Positions 15,908 to 24,602 of a DNA stretch of 64,000 nucleotides are shown here, piece by piece; position 1 is the stretch's first letter, and each line of letters begins with the position of its first letter. The notes beneath the pieces are model-generated. The model searched no databases, was not told the origin of the DNA, and saw only the letters and a list, made by a program, of their open reading frames with translations. Source of the DNA: Sphingopyxis sp. Root154 (GTDB taxonomy: Bacteria; Pseudomonadota; Alphaproteobacteria; Sphingomonadales; Sphingomonadaceae). The position numbers and the translations under genes are program-made. The stretch spans positions 1,672,866 to 1,736,865 of the forward strand of contig NZ_LMGI01000002.1 of NCBI RefSeq assembly GCF_001427105.1, given 5' to 3'.

Positions 15908-18001
15908 ATGCTGAGGCAATATGAACTTGTCGAGCGCGTACGCGCTTATGATCCCGACGTCGATGAGGCACTGCTCAACCGCGCCTATGTGTTTACCGTC
16001 CAGAAGCACGGCAGCCAGAAACGCGCGTCGGGCGACCCCTATTTCAGCCATCCGGTCGAGGTCGCCGGCATTTTGACCGACCTCCACCTCGACGCCGAGA
16101 CGATCGTCACCGCGCTGCTCCACGACACGCTCGAGGATACACTGACGACACCCGAGGAAATCGAACGCCTGTTCGGTGCCGATGTCGGCCGGCTGGTCGA
16201 CGGCGTGACCAAGCTTTCGAAGATCGAGGCGCAGACGGAGAATGAACGCGCCGCAGAGAATCTGCGCAAATTCCTGCTCGCGATGTCGGACGATATCCGC
16301 GTGCTGCTGGTCAAGCTTGCCGACCGGCTGCACAATATGCGGACGCTGCATTTCATCAAGAATCCCGAGAAACGCCGCCGCATCGCCAAGGAGACGATGG
16401 ATATCTATGCGCCGCTCGCCGAGCGGATCGGCATGTATGAATATATGCGCGAGATGCAGCTACTCGCGTTCAGCGAGCTCGAACCCGAAGCCTATGCGAC
16501 GATCACCGGCCGCCTCGCCAAGCTGACCGCGGGCGGCAAGGACAAGGTCGCGGGGATCAGCCGCGAGTTCAAGGAATTGCTCGCCAGGAACGGGATCGAG
16601 GCAGATGTGTCGGGGCGCGAGAAGCACCCCTATTCGATCTGGCGCAAGATGCAGGAACGCCATGTCAGCTTCGAGCAGGTGACCGACATCATCGCCTTTC
16701 GCATCATCACGCCGACCGATGCCGATTGTTATGCGGCGCTAGGCATTCTTCACCGCAAGTGGAAAATGGTCCCCGGCCGCTTCAAGGATTATATCTCGAC
16801 CCCGAAACGCAACGGCTACAAGTCGCTGCACACGACGATCATGCATCAGCAGAATATGCGGATCGAAATCCAAATCCGCAGCCTTGGCATGCACCAGCAG
16901 TCCGAATTCGGCTTCGCGGCGCATTGGGCATATAAACAGGGCGGCACAGCTCCCGACGGGCAGGCGGGGTGGATCCGCGACCTGATCGAAATCCTCGAGC
17001 AGACGCACGATCCCGAAGAGTTCCTCGAAAACACGCGCATCGCGATGTATCAGGACCGCATCTTCGCTTTCACGCCGAAGGGCAGTCTGCACCAGCTACC
17101 CAAGGGCGCGACCCCCGTCGACTTCGCCTATGCCGTCCACACCGGGCTCGGCGACCGCACCGTCGGCGCCAAGGTCAACGGCCGGCTCGTGCCGCTGCGT
17201 ACCCAGCTCAACAATGGCGATACGGTCGAGATCCTGTCCTCCGACAAGCAGACGCCGCAGCCCGCATGGCTCGGCTTTGCCGTCACCGGCAAGGCGCGCG
17301 CCGCGATCCGCCGCCATGTGCGGTCGAAGGAAAAGGTCGAACTCGCGGCGCTCGGCCGCAAGATGTACGACGAGATCGCGCTCCGCCTGCCGAACAAGGT
17401 CGGCGACAAGGCGCGGATCGCGGCGCGCGAACGGCTGAAACTCGACGACGACACCGCGCTCTATGTCGCGATCGCCAAGCAGCGGATCACCGACAATGCG
17501 CTGCTCGAGGCGCTCGTCCCTGGCATCACCGCCGAGATGAAAACCAAGCCCGGCAAGCTCGTGCAGGGCGCGGCGGTGTCGATCGCGGGGCTGACCCCGG
17601 GCGTCGCCTATCAGCTTGCCGATTGCTGCCACCCCGTCCCCGGCGACCGCATAGTTGGTCTTTCGCGCCCCGGCGAAGGAATCGAGGTGCATGTCATCGA
17701 CTGTCCGAAGCTCGCCGACGGCATCGACGCCGACTGGATCGACCTTCGGTGGCAGGAAGACAGCGAGGGTGGCAATGCGCGGCTGTGCATCGTCATCCTC
17801 AACGAACCCGGCACGCTCGCCGAAATGTCGGGCATCCTCGCCGCCAATATGGCGAACATCACCAATTTGCGTCTGTCGAACCGCGAGGGCGGTTTCCACA
17901 CCTATGACGTCGTCGTCGAAGTCCGCGACGTCCAGCATGTGATGCGCATCCTGTCGGCACTGCGCGCGTCCGACACGGTGGTTCAGGCCGAGCGGCAGTA
18001 G
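15908..18001 (+). CDS. rsh: Bifunctional (p)ppGpp synthetase/hydrolase (RelA/SpoT homologue)
   Basis: ATG 15908 is preferred over a TTG three codons earlier. The product has 697 residues. The N-terminal HD hydrolase has HPVEVAGILTDLHLD and the LLHDTLED motif. The synthetase has HPYSIWRKMQ, DIIAFRII, NGYKSLHTTI and EIQIRSLGMHQQSE. The TGS domain is FAFTPKGSLHQLPKGATPVDFAYAVH. The conserved cysteine/histidine segment is LADCCHPVPGD, and the C-terminal ACT domain is IVILNEPGTLAEMSGIL. Both catalytic sites look intact. It should therefore make and degrade (p)ppGpp, as the single Rsh of most alphaproteobacteria does. Confidence 0.96.
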   Translation: MLRQYELVERVRAYDPDVDEALLNRAYVFTVQKHGSQKRASGDPYFSHPVEVAGILTDLHLDAETIVTALLHDTLEDTLTTPEEIERLFGADVGRLVDGVTKLSKIEAQTENERAAENLRKFLLAMSDDIRVLLVKLADRLHNMRTLHFIKNPEKRRRIAKETMDIYAPLAERIGMYEYMREMQLLAFSELEPEAYATITGRLAKLTAGGKDKVAGISREFKELLARNGIEADVSGREKHPYSIWRKMQERHVSFEQVTDIIAFRIITPTDADCYAALGILHRKWKMVPGRFKDYISTPKRNGYKSLHTTIMHQQNMRIEIQIRSLGMHQQSEFGFAAHWAYKQGGTAPDGQAGWIRDLIEILEQTHDPEEFLENTRIAMYQDRIFAFTPKGSLHQLPKGATPVDFAYAVHTGLGDRTVGAKVNGRLVPLRTQLNNGDTVEILSSDKQTPQPAWLGFAVTGKARAAIRRHVRSKEKVELAALGRKMYDEIALRLPNKVGDKARIAARERLKLDDDTALYVAIAKQRITDNALLEALVPGITAEMKTKPGKLVQGAAVSIAGLTPGVAYQLADCCHPVPGDRIVGLSRPGEGIEVHVIDCPKLADGIDADWIDLRWQEDSEGGNARLCIVILNEPGTLAEMSGILAANMANITNLRLSNREGGFHTYDVVVEVRDVQHVMRILSALRASDTVVQAERQ

Positions 18002-18050
18002 CAACCTGCTGGCCGGCTTTAGGGTGGTGAGCTGCCATCGCCTTAGCTCG

Positions 18051-18339
18051 TCATCCCGGATTGAATCCGGTCGACGCAAGGGCCGCGTGACATTCCAAAG
18101 TTCAGGAAAGTTCAGCCCTATGCGGCGCCCGATTTGGACGTTGCGGCGTGCTGCGCGTGCCCTGCGCGCCCTGCCGTAGTCGCACCGGCAAGCCGGGCAA
18201 CGACCGCTTAATCCACCAGATGAAAGAGCCGGACGAAGGCTGGCACAGCCGGATAATGTAGGAAAGGCATATTTGAACGTCGGCCTTGGGGTGGAAAGCG
18301 AACGTTCCAAACCTCGTCATGCTGAACTTGTTTCAGCAT
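18051..18339. repeat. Short palindromes resembling dispersed intergenic repeats
   Basis: The 374-bp gap between rsh and the decaheme cytochrome gene has no supported ORF. It contains CCGGATT-G-AATCCGG (18056-18070) and ATGCTGAA-n5-TTCAGCAT (18319-18339) in a CGTCATGCTGAACTTG context. Such palindromes are commonly scattered between genes in sphingomonads (general knowledge; copy number cannot be checked here). A tandem AAAGTTCAGG/C doublet lies near 18098. The second palindrome sits 37 bases past the cytochrome stop and may act as its 3' end. Confidence 0.5.
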
Positions 18340-18375
18340 CCATGGCCAGAGCCAGTCCTAAGCAGACCAGCGCGC

Positions 18376-21300
18376 TCAATTCGCGTAAAGCAACGGCGGC
18401 CGCCAGGCATTCTGGTCGACCGCGTCGCTGACCTTATAGACTATGCCCTTGCTGTTCAGGAACAGCTTCTCCATTTCTGGCCGGGTAAACGGGCGCGAGC
18501 CGACGCGTCCGAACACCGCCATCTGGCCGCCCGTTTCGTCGACGGCACGGTCGCGGTCGAGCCCCTTCGACAGCGCGAGCGCGGGTGACGGCGTCTTCGC
18601 CCAGGCGATCAGTTCGGGGGTCGGTTTCGGCGAGAAGCCGTAGAGGCCGGGATTGTCGGGGCTGGTCAGCTGGAGGACCTTGATGCCGTTCCGCCCGTCG
18701 GCGACATAACCGAACAGCGACGCATTGGTCGACGCGACGATCACATCCTCGGCATCGTTGAGCATTCCGCCAAAGGTCAGCCCCGGCCAGACGATCGGCG
18801 CCGCGGGACGCGTCACATCGACGATGACAAGCCCGTCGGCCTTCGCCGCGACATACATATAGGTCCGCGCCAGATAGATTTTGCGCGCGTTGGCGAGCCG
18901 CACCGTGCCCGACGGCACCGCAACCGGCTGCGCGAGATTGGTGACGTCGAACAGCTTCACCCCCTCGGCATCAGTGACCCAGAGGTAACGGAACTGCACC
19001 GCGCTGGCGCGCGCGTCGGTCAGCGGCAGCTGCGCCGTGACCTTGGGCTGGAGCGGGGTCGAGAGGTCGAGCACGACCAGCCCGGCGTCGGTGGTGATAT
19101 AGGCAATGCTGCCCGCGAGCGTCACATGCCGCGCGCCCGCCAGCACATTGCCCTCGTTCCACGTCAGCTCGCGCTTGAACTTGTTGTTGCGGAATTCGGC
19201 GTCGGCGAGCGTGTCGATGTCGACGAGGATCAGCCCTTCGACGCTGTCGGTGATCACCGCATAACGGTAGATATCGTGCATTACCTGTTCGTGGTTCTCG
19301 GGGAAATTCTTCACGATATTCTCGTTGCGCGACACGCTGATCGGCTGCGTCGTCGCGATCGCCATGCAGGTCGCGTTCTTCGTCTTCACATGCGTATCCT
19401 GCCCGAGCGCCGAGAAAGGCGCGCGGATGATGCGTTCGGAGAAGCCCTTGTTGCCGATCGACGCGATGTCATAGACGCGGAAACCGCCCTTGCCCTCTGC
19501 CACGAACATATATTCGCCGCGTTGTTGCAGGCAATTCACGCGCCCGCTCGTCCCCTGGACGATATTGGCGAACTCCTCGAGCGCGTGCGTTTCGCCCGAG
19601 CCATTCTTGTCGAAGGTCTTGCCGCGCACCCAATTTTTGAGCTCGCGGCCATTCTGGTCGACATGCAGTTTCCAATAGTCGGGATAGGCGTATTTCTGGA
19701 GGTAGCTGCCGATCACCGCCTGCGGCTCGTCCCATTCGGTGACGCGCGTCGCCTGGAAGCTGTTTTCCTGACCCGACCAGACGTTCAAACCGACGAAATT
19801 GACGAAGTTGGTGCCGAGCAGATTGAGCTGCGCCATGATCGCGTTGTTATCGTCGGCCACCGACAGGTGGCAGTCGCTGCACTGCTTGGTTTCGGAACGC
19901 CGCACCGTGTGCGGGAAATGCGGGGCGAACGCCTGGCTCGAATAGCCCGCCGACGAGATCGGCGGTTGCTGCACATAGATGCGTTCGCGGTTGATGTTCG
20001 TCGACGACAGCACGAGCGCCGAGGTCGAGCGCACCGGGGTGATGATGCCGCGCGCCTCGCCGTTCGGGCCGGGCTCGCCGGGCTTGGTGAGCTGGTGCCG
20101 GCCGAGCTGGAACATCTCGTCGCGCGCCACCTGCGGGTTGTAGGTCGCGAAGTTGCGCGTCTCCTCACCCTCGAAATGGTGCATCTTGGTCTTCCAGTTC
20201 GCCTCGATCGGCAAATGGCAACCGCCGCAACTCGTCGTCCACGACAGGTGACAGGTGAAGCAGGTCATCTTGTCGTCGCCGTGCGCGCGGTCTTCCTTGG
20301 CGACCCCCGGCCCCCATTCGAACTTGCCATCCTCCGAGCCTGCCCGCGCCATCAGCTTCGCGCGCGCCGCCTTGGCGTTGAAGTGCGGCCCCGGAGTCAC
20401 CGCCTGCTTGACGAGGCTGACCTGCCATTCGAGCTTCGGATCGACGATCGAACGCTGGATCAGGCCGATCACCTCGGCGTCGTCATTATACTGAAATTCG
20501 AAACGGCGGCGGCCGTCGGGGTTGCGGAGCAGCGCCAGATTATTGCCCTGCGGCCGCGCCGCGACGTTCGAGGTCAGCAGGTTCGGGAAGGCGTCGGCGG
20601 TGCCGTGGCAATCCTTGCAGCTGATCTCGACCGCATTCGCGACCTCGCCCTGGATATAGCCATTGCCATGGCTGTCCTGCGCGAAGTGGCAATCGGCGCA
20701 CTGCATGCCCTTTTCGGCATGGATGTCCATCATATGGACCGCCTTGCCGGGATTGATCCCGGGCGGCACGAACTTGCCCTCGATGCCCGGCCGGCCCGGA
20801 TCGGCGCTCGACAGGCAAAGGTCGCGCTCTTTCGGATCGGTGTAATGGCTGCAGCTCTTGCGCCATTTTTCCGGGTCCTTCGGGTCGATGATGTTCGCGG
20901 TGTCGGTGCCATAGGTCGACATATTGCCGTCGGCGGTCAGCAGATTGCCGTTACGGTCGCGCTTGAAGATGCCGCGGAAGTTCCAGCCATGGCCATGATA
21001 GTCGGCGAACTGCGTATCCTTGTTGCTGTCGTTGACGTCATAGACGTCGCGCAGGAATTCGACGTCGGCCCACAGCCCGCGCGCCGCCGCCGCCTCGGGA
21101 TTGCGTTCGAGCACCGCATGCACCTCGGCGGCGGTCGGATAGCGCTGTTGCTTGTATTTCTTCTGATACTCCTCGTCGGTCATCCCCGGCGGGCGCGGAG
21201 CTGTGTTGTCGGGGCCCGGCCACATCTGCGGCGCATCCGATTCATAATCCCACATCGTGTAACCGAGATAGGAGTTCAGGAAGATGTTCGGCTGGTGCAT

Positions 21301-22665
21301 GTGGCACGACATGCACTGCGAGGTCGGGATCGCGCGCGTGAAGGCGTGGCTGATCGGGTGGCCCGATTCACCGCGCGCCGGTGATCCGGGGCGTGCCGGG
21401 ACGTCGGGATCGGCGGGGTCGATCAGCGCGCCGTGACCGCCGCCGGCTTGATGGCCGTCGTCGGCGCCATGGGAATCGCCGCCGTGCCCGCCTTCGGGCT
21501 TCCATTTCTTCTCTGCGATTGTCGGATCGACCGTCGCCGTCTCGCCGTCGCGGCCGAATTTGGCGTAGGTCAGGCTGTGCCGCGGCTCACGGTCGTTGGC
21601 GTAGACGACGTGACAGCCCGAACAGCCCGAATGGCGATAGTCGCCGGGCTGGTCGTTCGTCCCCATGAACCACGACAGCGGGTCGTTGAGGCGCGTCTTG
21701 TGGATGTTGAGCACAGGGATCGACACACGCAGCCCGGTGCCGGGGCCGCGGTTCGACTGCTTGAGGTCGGGGCGCCCCGGTTCCTCGAGGCGCTGGATGC
21801 TGCCCGTCGGATTGGGCAGGCCGATTTCGGGGAACTGCGTGTTGATGTTGCGCCCGCCGCGCTCGAATACGCGGAACACGTCGCCCGGCGGCAGCACGCT
21901 CCAGCGCGGCAGCGGATACATTTTCGCGAGCGCGCCGCGCTTTTTCTCTTCGTCGGTCAGGATCTTGTCGAAGCCGAAGCTTGGCTTGCACGCTTCCTTA
22001 TATTCCTCGGCAGTGAGCCGCGACGAGGGCGACAGGATGCAGGCGGGTTCGCCTTTGCGCGTATAGGCCTCGCCGAAGATGTAGTTTTTATAGGGGACGA
22101 TCCCGTTGTTATACGCCGCGCCGCCCCACAGCATCGCGCCGGTCGACATCATCGACCGCTCGGTCGCCTCGATCACCTCGAGATGGCACGCACCACAGGC
22201 TTCGCGCGCGACGCGATAGTCGCTGGGGTTCACGAAGCGGATGAATTCGGGCGATTCCTTGTTGAGCAGCGTATAGCTGCGCTGCGGGTTCGCCGAGCTG
22301 TCGTGCCAGGCGCCGGGCAAGGTCGGCTGCGGATGCGCCAGCTTCATCACCGCCTTGTTCGTCGGATGCTGGTAGCCGAGGCCGGGCGTGCCGCGCTGGC
22401 TCGCGTCGCCGCCATGGCAGTCGGTGCAGCCGAGCCGCACCGCAGGGGTCGCGTGCATCGACGGCTGGTCGGTGCGGGTGTGGCAGCTGTAGCAACCTTC
22501 GGATTTCTGGACGACCTCGGCCTCGCTCTGCTCGCGCGGCGCGGGCGGGGTGAAGCGATATTCGATCTTGAGCGGCTTTTCCTCTTCGGCCGCGCGCGTG
22601 ACGCTCACGCCCAGGCTGACGCTCATCAGCAGGAAGGCGAAGAGGGCGAAGAGTTTGCGCGTCAC
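18376..22665 (-). CDS. Giant decaheme cytochrome c with C-terminal LVIVD repeats
   Basis: Start GTG at 22665, two bases after the stop of the upstream porin gene. The product has 1,429 residues with a signal peptide (FALFAFLLMSVSLGVSVTRA). Ten CXXCH heme sites lie at residues 58, 80, 157, 348, 451, 656, 683, 802, 813 and 929. A His/Gly-rich stretch (GGHGGDSHG... GGGHG) sits at ~392-412. After residue ~1040 there are no hemes. Instead there are repeated strands of the LVIVD type (GLILVDIDTL, GLVVLDLST, GVKLFDVTN, GLVIVDVTRP, GIKVLQLTS), expected to form a beta-propeller. No lipobox is seen. It would be exported and loaded with heme by the Ccm system. Its place in an operon with a porin suggests an outer-membrane or surface electron-transfer protein (inference). 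Confidence 0.9.
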   Translation of the reverse strand: MTRKLFALFAFLLMSVSLGVSVTRAAEEEKPLKIEYRFTPPAPREQSEAEVVQKSEGCYSCHTRTDQPSMHATPAVRLGCTDCHGGDASQRGTPGLGYQHPTNKAVMKLAHPQPTLPGAWHDSSANPQRSYTLLNKESPEFIRFVNPSDYRVAREACGACHLEVIEATERSMMSTGAMLWGGAAYNNGIVPYKNYIFGEAYTRKGEPACILSPSSRLTAEEYKEACKPSFGFDKILTDEEKKRGALAKMYPLPRWSVLPPGDVFRVFERGGRNINTQFPEIGLPNPTGSIQRLEEPGRPDLKQSNRGPGTGLRVSIPVLNIHKTRLNDPLSWFMGTNDQPGDYRHSGCSGCHVVYANDREPRHSLTYAKFGRDGETATVDPTIAEKKWKPEGGHGGDSHGADDGHQAGGGHGALIDPADPDVPARPGSPARGESGHPISHAFTRAIPTSQCMSCHMHQPNIFLNSYLGYTMWDYESDAPQMWPGPDNTAPRPPGMTDEEYQKKYKQQRYPTAAEVHAVLERNPEAAAARGLWADVEFLRDVYDVNDSNKDTQFADYHGHGWNFRGIFKRDRNGNLLTADGNMSTYGTDTANIIDPKDPEKWRKSCSHYTDPKERDLCLSSADPGRPGIEGKFVPPGINPGKAVHMMDIHAEKGMQCADCHFAQDSHGNGYIQGEVANAVEISCKDCHGTADAFPNLLTSNVAARPQGNNLALLRNPDGRRRFEFQYNDDAEVIGLIQRSIVDPKLEWQVSLVKQAVTPGPHFNAKAARAKLMARAGSEDGKFEWGPGVAKEDRAHGDDKMTCFTCHLSWTTSCGGCHLPIEANWKTKMHHFEGEETRNFATYNPQVARDEMFQLGRHQLTKPGEPGPNGEARGIITPVRSTSALVLSSTNINRERIYVQQPPISSAGYSSQAFAPHFPHTVRRSETKQCSDCHLSVADDNNAIMAQLNLLGTNFVNFVGLNVWSGQENSFQATRVTEWDEPQAVIGSYLQKYAYPDYWKLHVDQNGRELKNWVRGKTFDKNGSGETHALEEFANIVQGTSGRVNCLQQRGEYMFVAEGKGGFRVYDIASIGNKGFSERIIRAPFSALGQDTHVKTKNATCMAIATTQPISVSRNENIVKNFPENHEQVMHDIYRYAVITDSVEGLILVDIDTLADAEFRNNKFKRELTWNEGNVLAGARHVTLAGSIAYITTDAGLVVLDLSTPLQPKVTAQLPLTDARASAVQFRYLWVTDAEGVKLFDVTNLAQPVAVPSGTVRLANARKIYLARTYMYVAAKADGLVIVDVTRPAAPIVWPGLTFGGMLNDAEDVIVASTNASLFGYVADGRNGIKVLQLTSPDNPGLYGFSPKPTPELIAWAKTPSPALALSKGLDRDRAVDETGGQMAVFGRVGSRPFTRPEMEKLFLNSKGIVYKVSDAVDQNAWRPPLLYAN

Positions 22666-22667
22666 GA

Positions 22668-24602
22668 TCAGAAACTCACGATCACATTAGCGAGGATCGA
22701 CACATAGGCGTCGTTCTTTTGCTTGTTGTCGAACAGGTCCTTGAACCCCTTGCCGGGCAGCAGCACCGCGCCGCTGAGGCGCCCGACGATGTTCTGCGTC
22801 GCCTTCGGCCGCCAGATCGTCGCGACCGACAGGTCGAAACCGATATCCTTGGGGATAGACCCTTCGGTGCGCAGTGCCTGAAGCGTCGACGTATTTTCGA
22901 ACCACAGATGGTTGAAATTGGTGCTGACGCGAAATTCGGGGGTCAGGTCGAAATCGGCGCCCGCGCCGACGAAGACGGTGCCCGGGTTGTTGTAGTTCGA
23001 CTGCCCCTCTTCTTTCGACGAGCGGAGCGAATTCAGGATGCCGTTGCGCCCGCTGATCGCGATGACGCGCCCGCCGCCCGCAAAGGGGATCGTCTGGCGG
23101 ATCCAGTAACTCGTATCGGCGCCGCCGAAGATCGGATTTTCGAAGATCGCGTCATAGCCGCCCTCGGTGTTGTTGTACGGGTCGCCGTCGCCGGTCGCAT
23201 AAAGCCCCGACAGGCGGAAACGCATCCAGTCGTGATCGTAGCTGAGTTCGACCGCGCCGAAGCCCGCGCGGATCTCGGCAGGCTTGCTCGTGAAGAAACT
23301 GTTCCGGTCTTCGCCGAGCGCCGCATAAAAGCTCGCGGTGACGTTGATCCGCCCGATCCGCCCATCGGCGCTGTAGCCCAGATAGACGACGTCATATTCG
23401 CGCCCGCGCAAATCGCCGAGCAGCGCCGGTCGCACCGGAAAGCCGTTGTGGTCGATCTGCACGTCATTCTTTTCGCGATTCATATTGTAGGTGACGCTGA
23501 CCTGGCTGGTCAGTCCGACGACGGGGAAATCCTGCCGATAGAGATTGCCGGTGAAGATGAAATCGCTGCGCGGGGTCTGGGTGATGTCGTTGAGGCCGCT
23601 GTTGGTGTCCTTTTCGAGCCGCCAGAAGGCCGCGAGATTATATTGGAAGCGGTTGTTGTCGCGGTTGCCGAACAGCCGGATGCCGAGCTGGCTGTCGTTG
23701 AACAGGAAGCCGCGGAAATCGCTCTGGAACGGCTGGATGCCAAGACGGATCGAATAGAAATCATAGCGGTCGGACGTGTTGCCGAGATGCTTGTCGACGA
23801 ACAATTCCTGCACGCCGAGGAACGAGTCGTAGCGATGGCTCGCCTTCGACGGACGCACGTCGAGCACGCGCCGTTCGGGCACGTCGACATAATTGGCCTG
23901 ATAGGCGAGCGTGACGCGATATTCGATGTCGGGGGGTTTGAACGCGGTCGACCCCTTGATCAGCGCCGCGCCGGCGATGAAGGTCTGCGCGAAAACGAAG
24001 CTGCGATCCTTGCCGAACACGTCAAGGCTGCCCGGCCGTTCGGTCGTCTGGACGCCGACGGGGATCGGAAAGGTGCGCGGTTCGAACACCGTGTCGGACA
24101 CCGCATTGGCGACGAAGAACCAGTCGTCGCCCTTGATCGGCAGCCATTTGACCTTGCTGCGGTCGATCGCGCGGTCACCCTTGTACGTGTTCTGGTTGTA
24201 GGGATCGAACCAGCGTTCCTTGACCACGCCAAGCGTTTCGATGAGGCGCCAGCGGTCCGGAACGGGCAGCTGGTCCTCCATCCCCGGGAACGCCTGCGGC
24301 GGCGGCGGCCGCAACGCACCGACATTGTCCTGCGTCAGCGCATCGGGAAGGTCGGGACGATAGCCGGGACGACGGCGCCCCTCGATGATGTCGGTGATGA
24401 GGTCGTCCTTCACCATCTGCTGCCAGTCGACCGGCGGCGGCGGCGGGATCAGTTCGTCGGCAGGCTGTTCGGCGGGCGCGGCATCGCCGGCAACAGGCGG
24501 CCCCTCGGGCGCGGGCGACGGCGGCGTGACATCGGCCCCCGGCGCGCCCTGCGCCGCGAGTGTCGCGATGATCGGCCAAAGGCTGCCCCCCGTCATCATC
24601 AC
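22668..24602 (-). CDS. Outer-membrane beta-barrel protein of the cytochrome operon
   Basis: Start GTG 24602, immediately after the upstream stop, with ATGs at 24599 and 24596 as alternatives; the product is about 643 residues. After a proline-rich segment (~25-60) and a soluble N-terminal part, residues ~200 to the end alternate amphipathic strands with aromatic girdles (YRVTLAYQANYVD, RFQYNLAAFWRLEKD, RINVTASFYAALG, MRFRLSGLYATGDG). The protein ends in IVSF, a terminal Phe typical of barrels inserted by Bam. It has no TonB box or plug. Together with the multiheme neighbours it could be the sheath of an electron conduit, but no recognised MtrB/PCC family signature was identified by eye. The N-terminal signal peptide is unusually weak. 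Confidence 0.75.
   Translation of the reverse strand: MMMTGGSLWPIIATLAAQGAPGADVTPPSPAPEGPPVAGDAAPAEQPADELIPPPPPVDWQQMVKDDLITDIIEGRRRPGYRPDLPDALTQDNVGALRPPPPQAFPGMEDQLPVPDRWRLIETLGVVKERWFDPYNQNTYKGDRAIDRSKVKWLPIKGDDWFFVANAVSDTVFEPRTFPIPVGVQTTERPGSLDVFGKDRSFVFAQTFIAGAALIKGSTAFKPPDIEYRVTLAYQANYVDVPERRVLDVRPSKASHRYDSFLGVQELFVDKHLGNTSDRYDFYSIRLGIQPFQSDFRGFLFNDSQLGIRLFGNRDNNRFQYNLAAFWRLEKDTNSGLNDITQTPRSDFIFTGNLYRQDFPVVGLTSQVSVTYNMNREKNDVQIDHNGFPVRPALLGDLRGREYDVVYLGYSADGRIGRINVTASFYAALGEDRNSFFTSKPAEIRAGFGAVELSYDHDWMRFRLSGLYATGDGDPYNNTEGGYDAIFENPIFGGADTSYWIRQTIPFAGGGRVIAISGRNGILNSLRSSKEEGQSNYNNPGTVFVGAGADFDLTPEFRVSTNFNHLWFENTSTLQALRTEGSIPKDIGFDLSVATIWRPKATQNIVGRLSGAVLLPGKGFKDLFDNKQKNDAYVSILANVIVSF

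Noticed and set aside
19126..22707. Long plus-strand frames (752 and 424 codons) opposite the decaheme gene
   Set aside because: The opposite strand encodes ten CXXCH motifs and LVIVD repeats in one frame; the plus-strand frames have no motif and arise from codon bias.
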